From Prevotella sp. (GTDB taxonomy: Bacteria; Bacteroidota; Bacteroidia; Bacteroidales; Bacteroidaceae), in assembly GCA_017428805.1 (NCBI GenBank), contig JAFRQC010000054.1:1-41591 (forward strand): a stretch of DNA of 41,591 bases, given 5' to 3'. The position numbers were made by a program, and so were the translations under genes. The notes beneath the pieces were generated by a model. The model was not told where the DNA came from. It was given only the letters and a program-made list of their open reading frames with translations, and made no database searches. The number at the start of each line of letters is the position of its first letter. The first letter of the stretch is position 1. Positions 40,731 to 41,591 of the stretch are shown here, in pieces.

Positions 40731-41247
40731 TAACATTATAGTTATAGAACACCATATCGATGTAATAATCCTCCTTCTCAGTATGTATGCGCTTCTGACG
40801 ATCTACCAGCGCAAAACCCTTCCCCATCTCCATCAGGAATGGAATCAGGTGATCAATGATGGTCTGCTCCAGTTCACTCTCTGTATAATCCGTCCTGTTC
40901 TTGAATCCCAAGAACTCAGCCACCACAGGATTCTTCAGATGCTCCAGGCGGTCTTGGAGGGGCGATGTCAACTTCACCATCTCATCATGCACCAAAGCCT
41001 TGTTCTGCGACTTCAGCAAGCGATGGTAATACTGACTGCTCACGTTGCGTTGCAATGTTCGAGTACCTCACATTTCGCGTGCTGCCTCCTGTTCATACCA
41101 GTCTCGAGCCTCCTTGCTCGATTCTTGCAGGATGATTGCGTAATGTGACCAAGTAAGCCTGATAGGAGATTTTGCAGTCAGTGTCTGCAAAATGTTTGTA
41201 AAATGTTTTTCCTTGATTAGAGATTTTGCAGTCAGCGACTGCAATTG
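40731..41247 (-). pseudogene. Broken DUF1016/YhcG-type PDDEXK nuclease gene
   Basis: On the minus strand the frame reads LTWSHYAIILQESSKEARDW, then YEQEAAREM, a TGA stop (41070-41068), then GTRTLQRNVSSQYYHRLL in the same frame. Full-length relatives have Trp (TGG) here (EMWxxRTLQRN), so one base change created the stop. Downstream, VVAEFLGFKNRTDYTESELE and KGFALVDRQKRIH fit the nuclease domain, and DYYIDMVFYNYN is its Asp-containing strand. Homology stops there, where the 29-nt repeat begins, so the C-terminus is missing. The N-terminal part before 41247 is also lost. The later segment (40663-41055) could still be translated as a 130-residue fragment, but it is unlikely to be functional. Confidence 0.82.
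41167..41245. repeat. 54-nt-spaced duplication in the broken nuclease gene
   Basis: AGATTTTGCAGTCAG occurs at 41167 and 41221, with further similarity around both. The 54-nt offset equals 18 codons and repeats LQxLTAKS in the protein frame. Confidence 0.7.
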
Positions 41248-41457
41248 TCAATTCGCTCTGACCTTCTAATTGTGCCCCAACCTGTGGCACAATTTCTAAT
41301 TGCTGACTGTAAAGACAATAGAATTTCTTGCAGTAATAGATATTTCGGACTGTTAGACCAGAGGAAGAAAAATCAGAGGGACAGGTGATTGATCGTTTTG
41401 GGAAATCAAAGTCACACCGAGCCTGGCACCGAGCTACCTTGTATCAGCTCTCAACAG

Positions 41458-41486
41458 GGTGCCTGACCCTTCTGCGCCCTGATATG
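41458..41486. repeat. 29-nt direct repeat, right copy
   Basis: Identical to 40700-40728. The tail from 41248 to 41591 holds no gene I can support apart from this repeat. Confidence 0.9.
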
Positions 41487-41591
41487 TCACAGTGTCACAG
41501 CGTGCTGTACAAAGAAAAGCTTTTACATATTTTAAGCAGATGAACTGAGCGCAGAGAGAGCCTTGGGGAAACGGGAAGTTTCGTTAGGGGA

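Noticed and set aside
41093..41290. 65-codon open frame at the end of the window as a separate gene
   Set aside because: The neighbouring frame carries the nuclease homology (LTWSHY and onward); this frame is an alternative reading of the same decayed gene.

Overview
The window reads as a chromosomal segment of a member of the Bacteroidota, most likely a Prevotellaceae-type (Prevotella/Segatella-like) gut or rumen anaerobe. The evidence is the protein set (DUF4270 lipoprotein beside a short GT5 protein, DUF5687 membrane protein, HEXXGH dipeptidyl peptidase III, PPi-dependent phosphofructokinase, reverse rubrerythrin), the near absence of Shine-Dalgarno sequences, and many promoters of the Bacteroidota type (TTTG, about 20 nt, TAnnTTTG). 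The genus is an inference. Promoter boxes often lie inside the longest open frame, and I used them to move several starts downstream (ftsK, fur-type gene, cytidine deaminase, pfp).

Layout. 1-149: 5' end of a 3'-5' exonuclease gene. 245-4960: ftsK, a LolA-like periplasmic protein and a DUF5687 membrane protein. 5041-5417: tRNA cluster Lys-Lys-Thr-Gly. 5558-9030: LysM glucosaminidase, cytidine deaminase, a beta-helix lipoprotein and reverse rubrerythrin. 9156-13135: minus-strand operon of a Fur-type regulator, purA, hisS and a CE12 esterase, with gaps of 2-3 nt. 13206-16306: minus-strand operon of an AraC-type regulator, dipeptidyl peptidase III and an AlkD-like protein. 16573-19002: short starch-synthase-like protein, DUF4270 lipoprotein and a 43-residue ORF. 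19039-28075: pcrA, gdhA, rpsA and htpG. 28182-32400: minus-strand pfp, GH25 lysozyme, truA and an EamA transporter. 32601-39530: a small protein, PlsC-type acyltransferase, secreted amidase-like protein, small protein, YgiQ radical SAM protein and a PP2C-like protein, partly overlapping. 39589-41591: tRNA-Arg, then a gene-poor accessory tail with a MntA-HepT toxin-antitoxin pair and a broken DUF1016 nuclease gene.

The most unusual aspect is the repeat landscape. A palindromic element with a 20-bp core and a GGTCTGA end lies in frame inside two coding genes, pcrA and the PP2C-like gene, read in opposite orientations. Related copies sit beside the tRNA cluster and in the rpsA leader. This resembles the coding-region palindromic elements known from Rickettsia. 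Separately, short words (for example GGTGAAAA, TTGAACTT, ACGGATTAC, GATTTACGA) form tracts, several arranged as local inverted pairs. Two of these pairs bracket start codons (the LolA-like gene and ygiQ), and other words encode parts of signal peptides or an insertion in pcrA. The rpsA-htpG gap is a dense cluster of about a dozen palindromes that ends in a near-perfect sigma-54 promoter motif before htpG.

All assignments come from reading the sequence and from memory of families; no database search was run.
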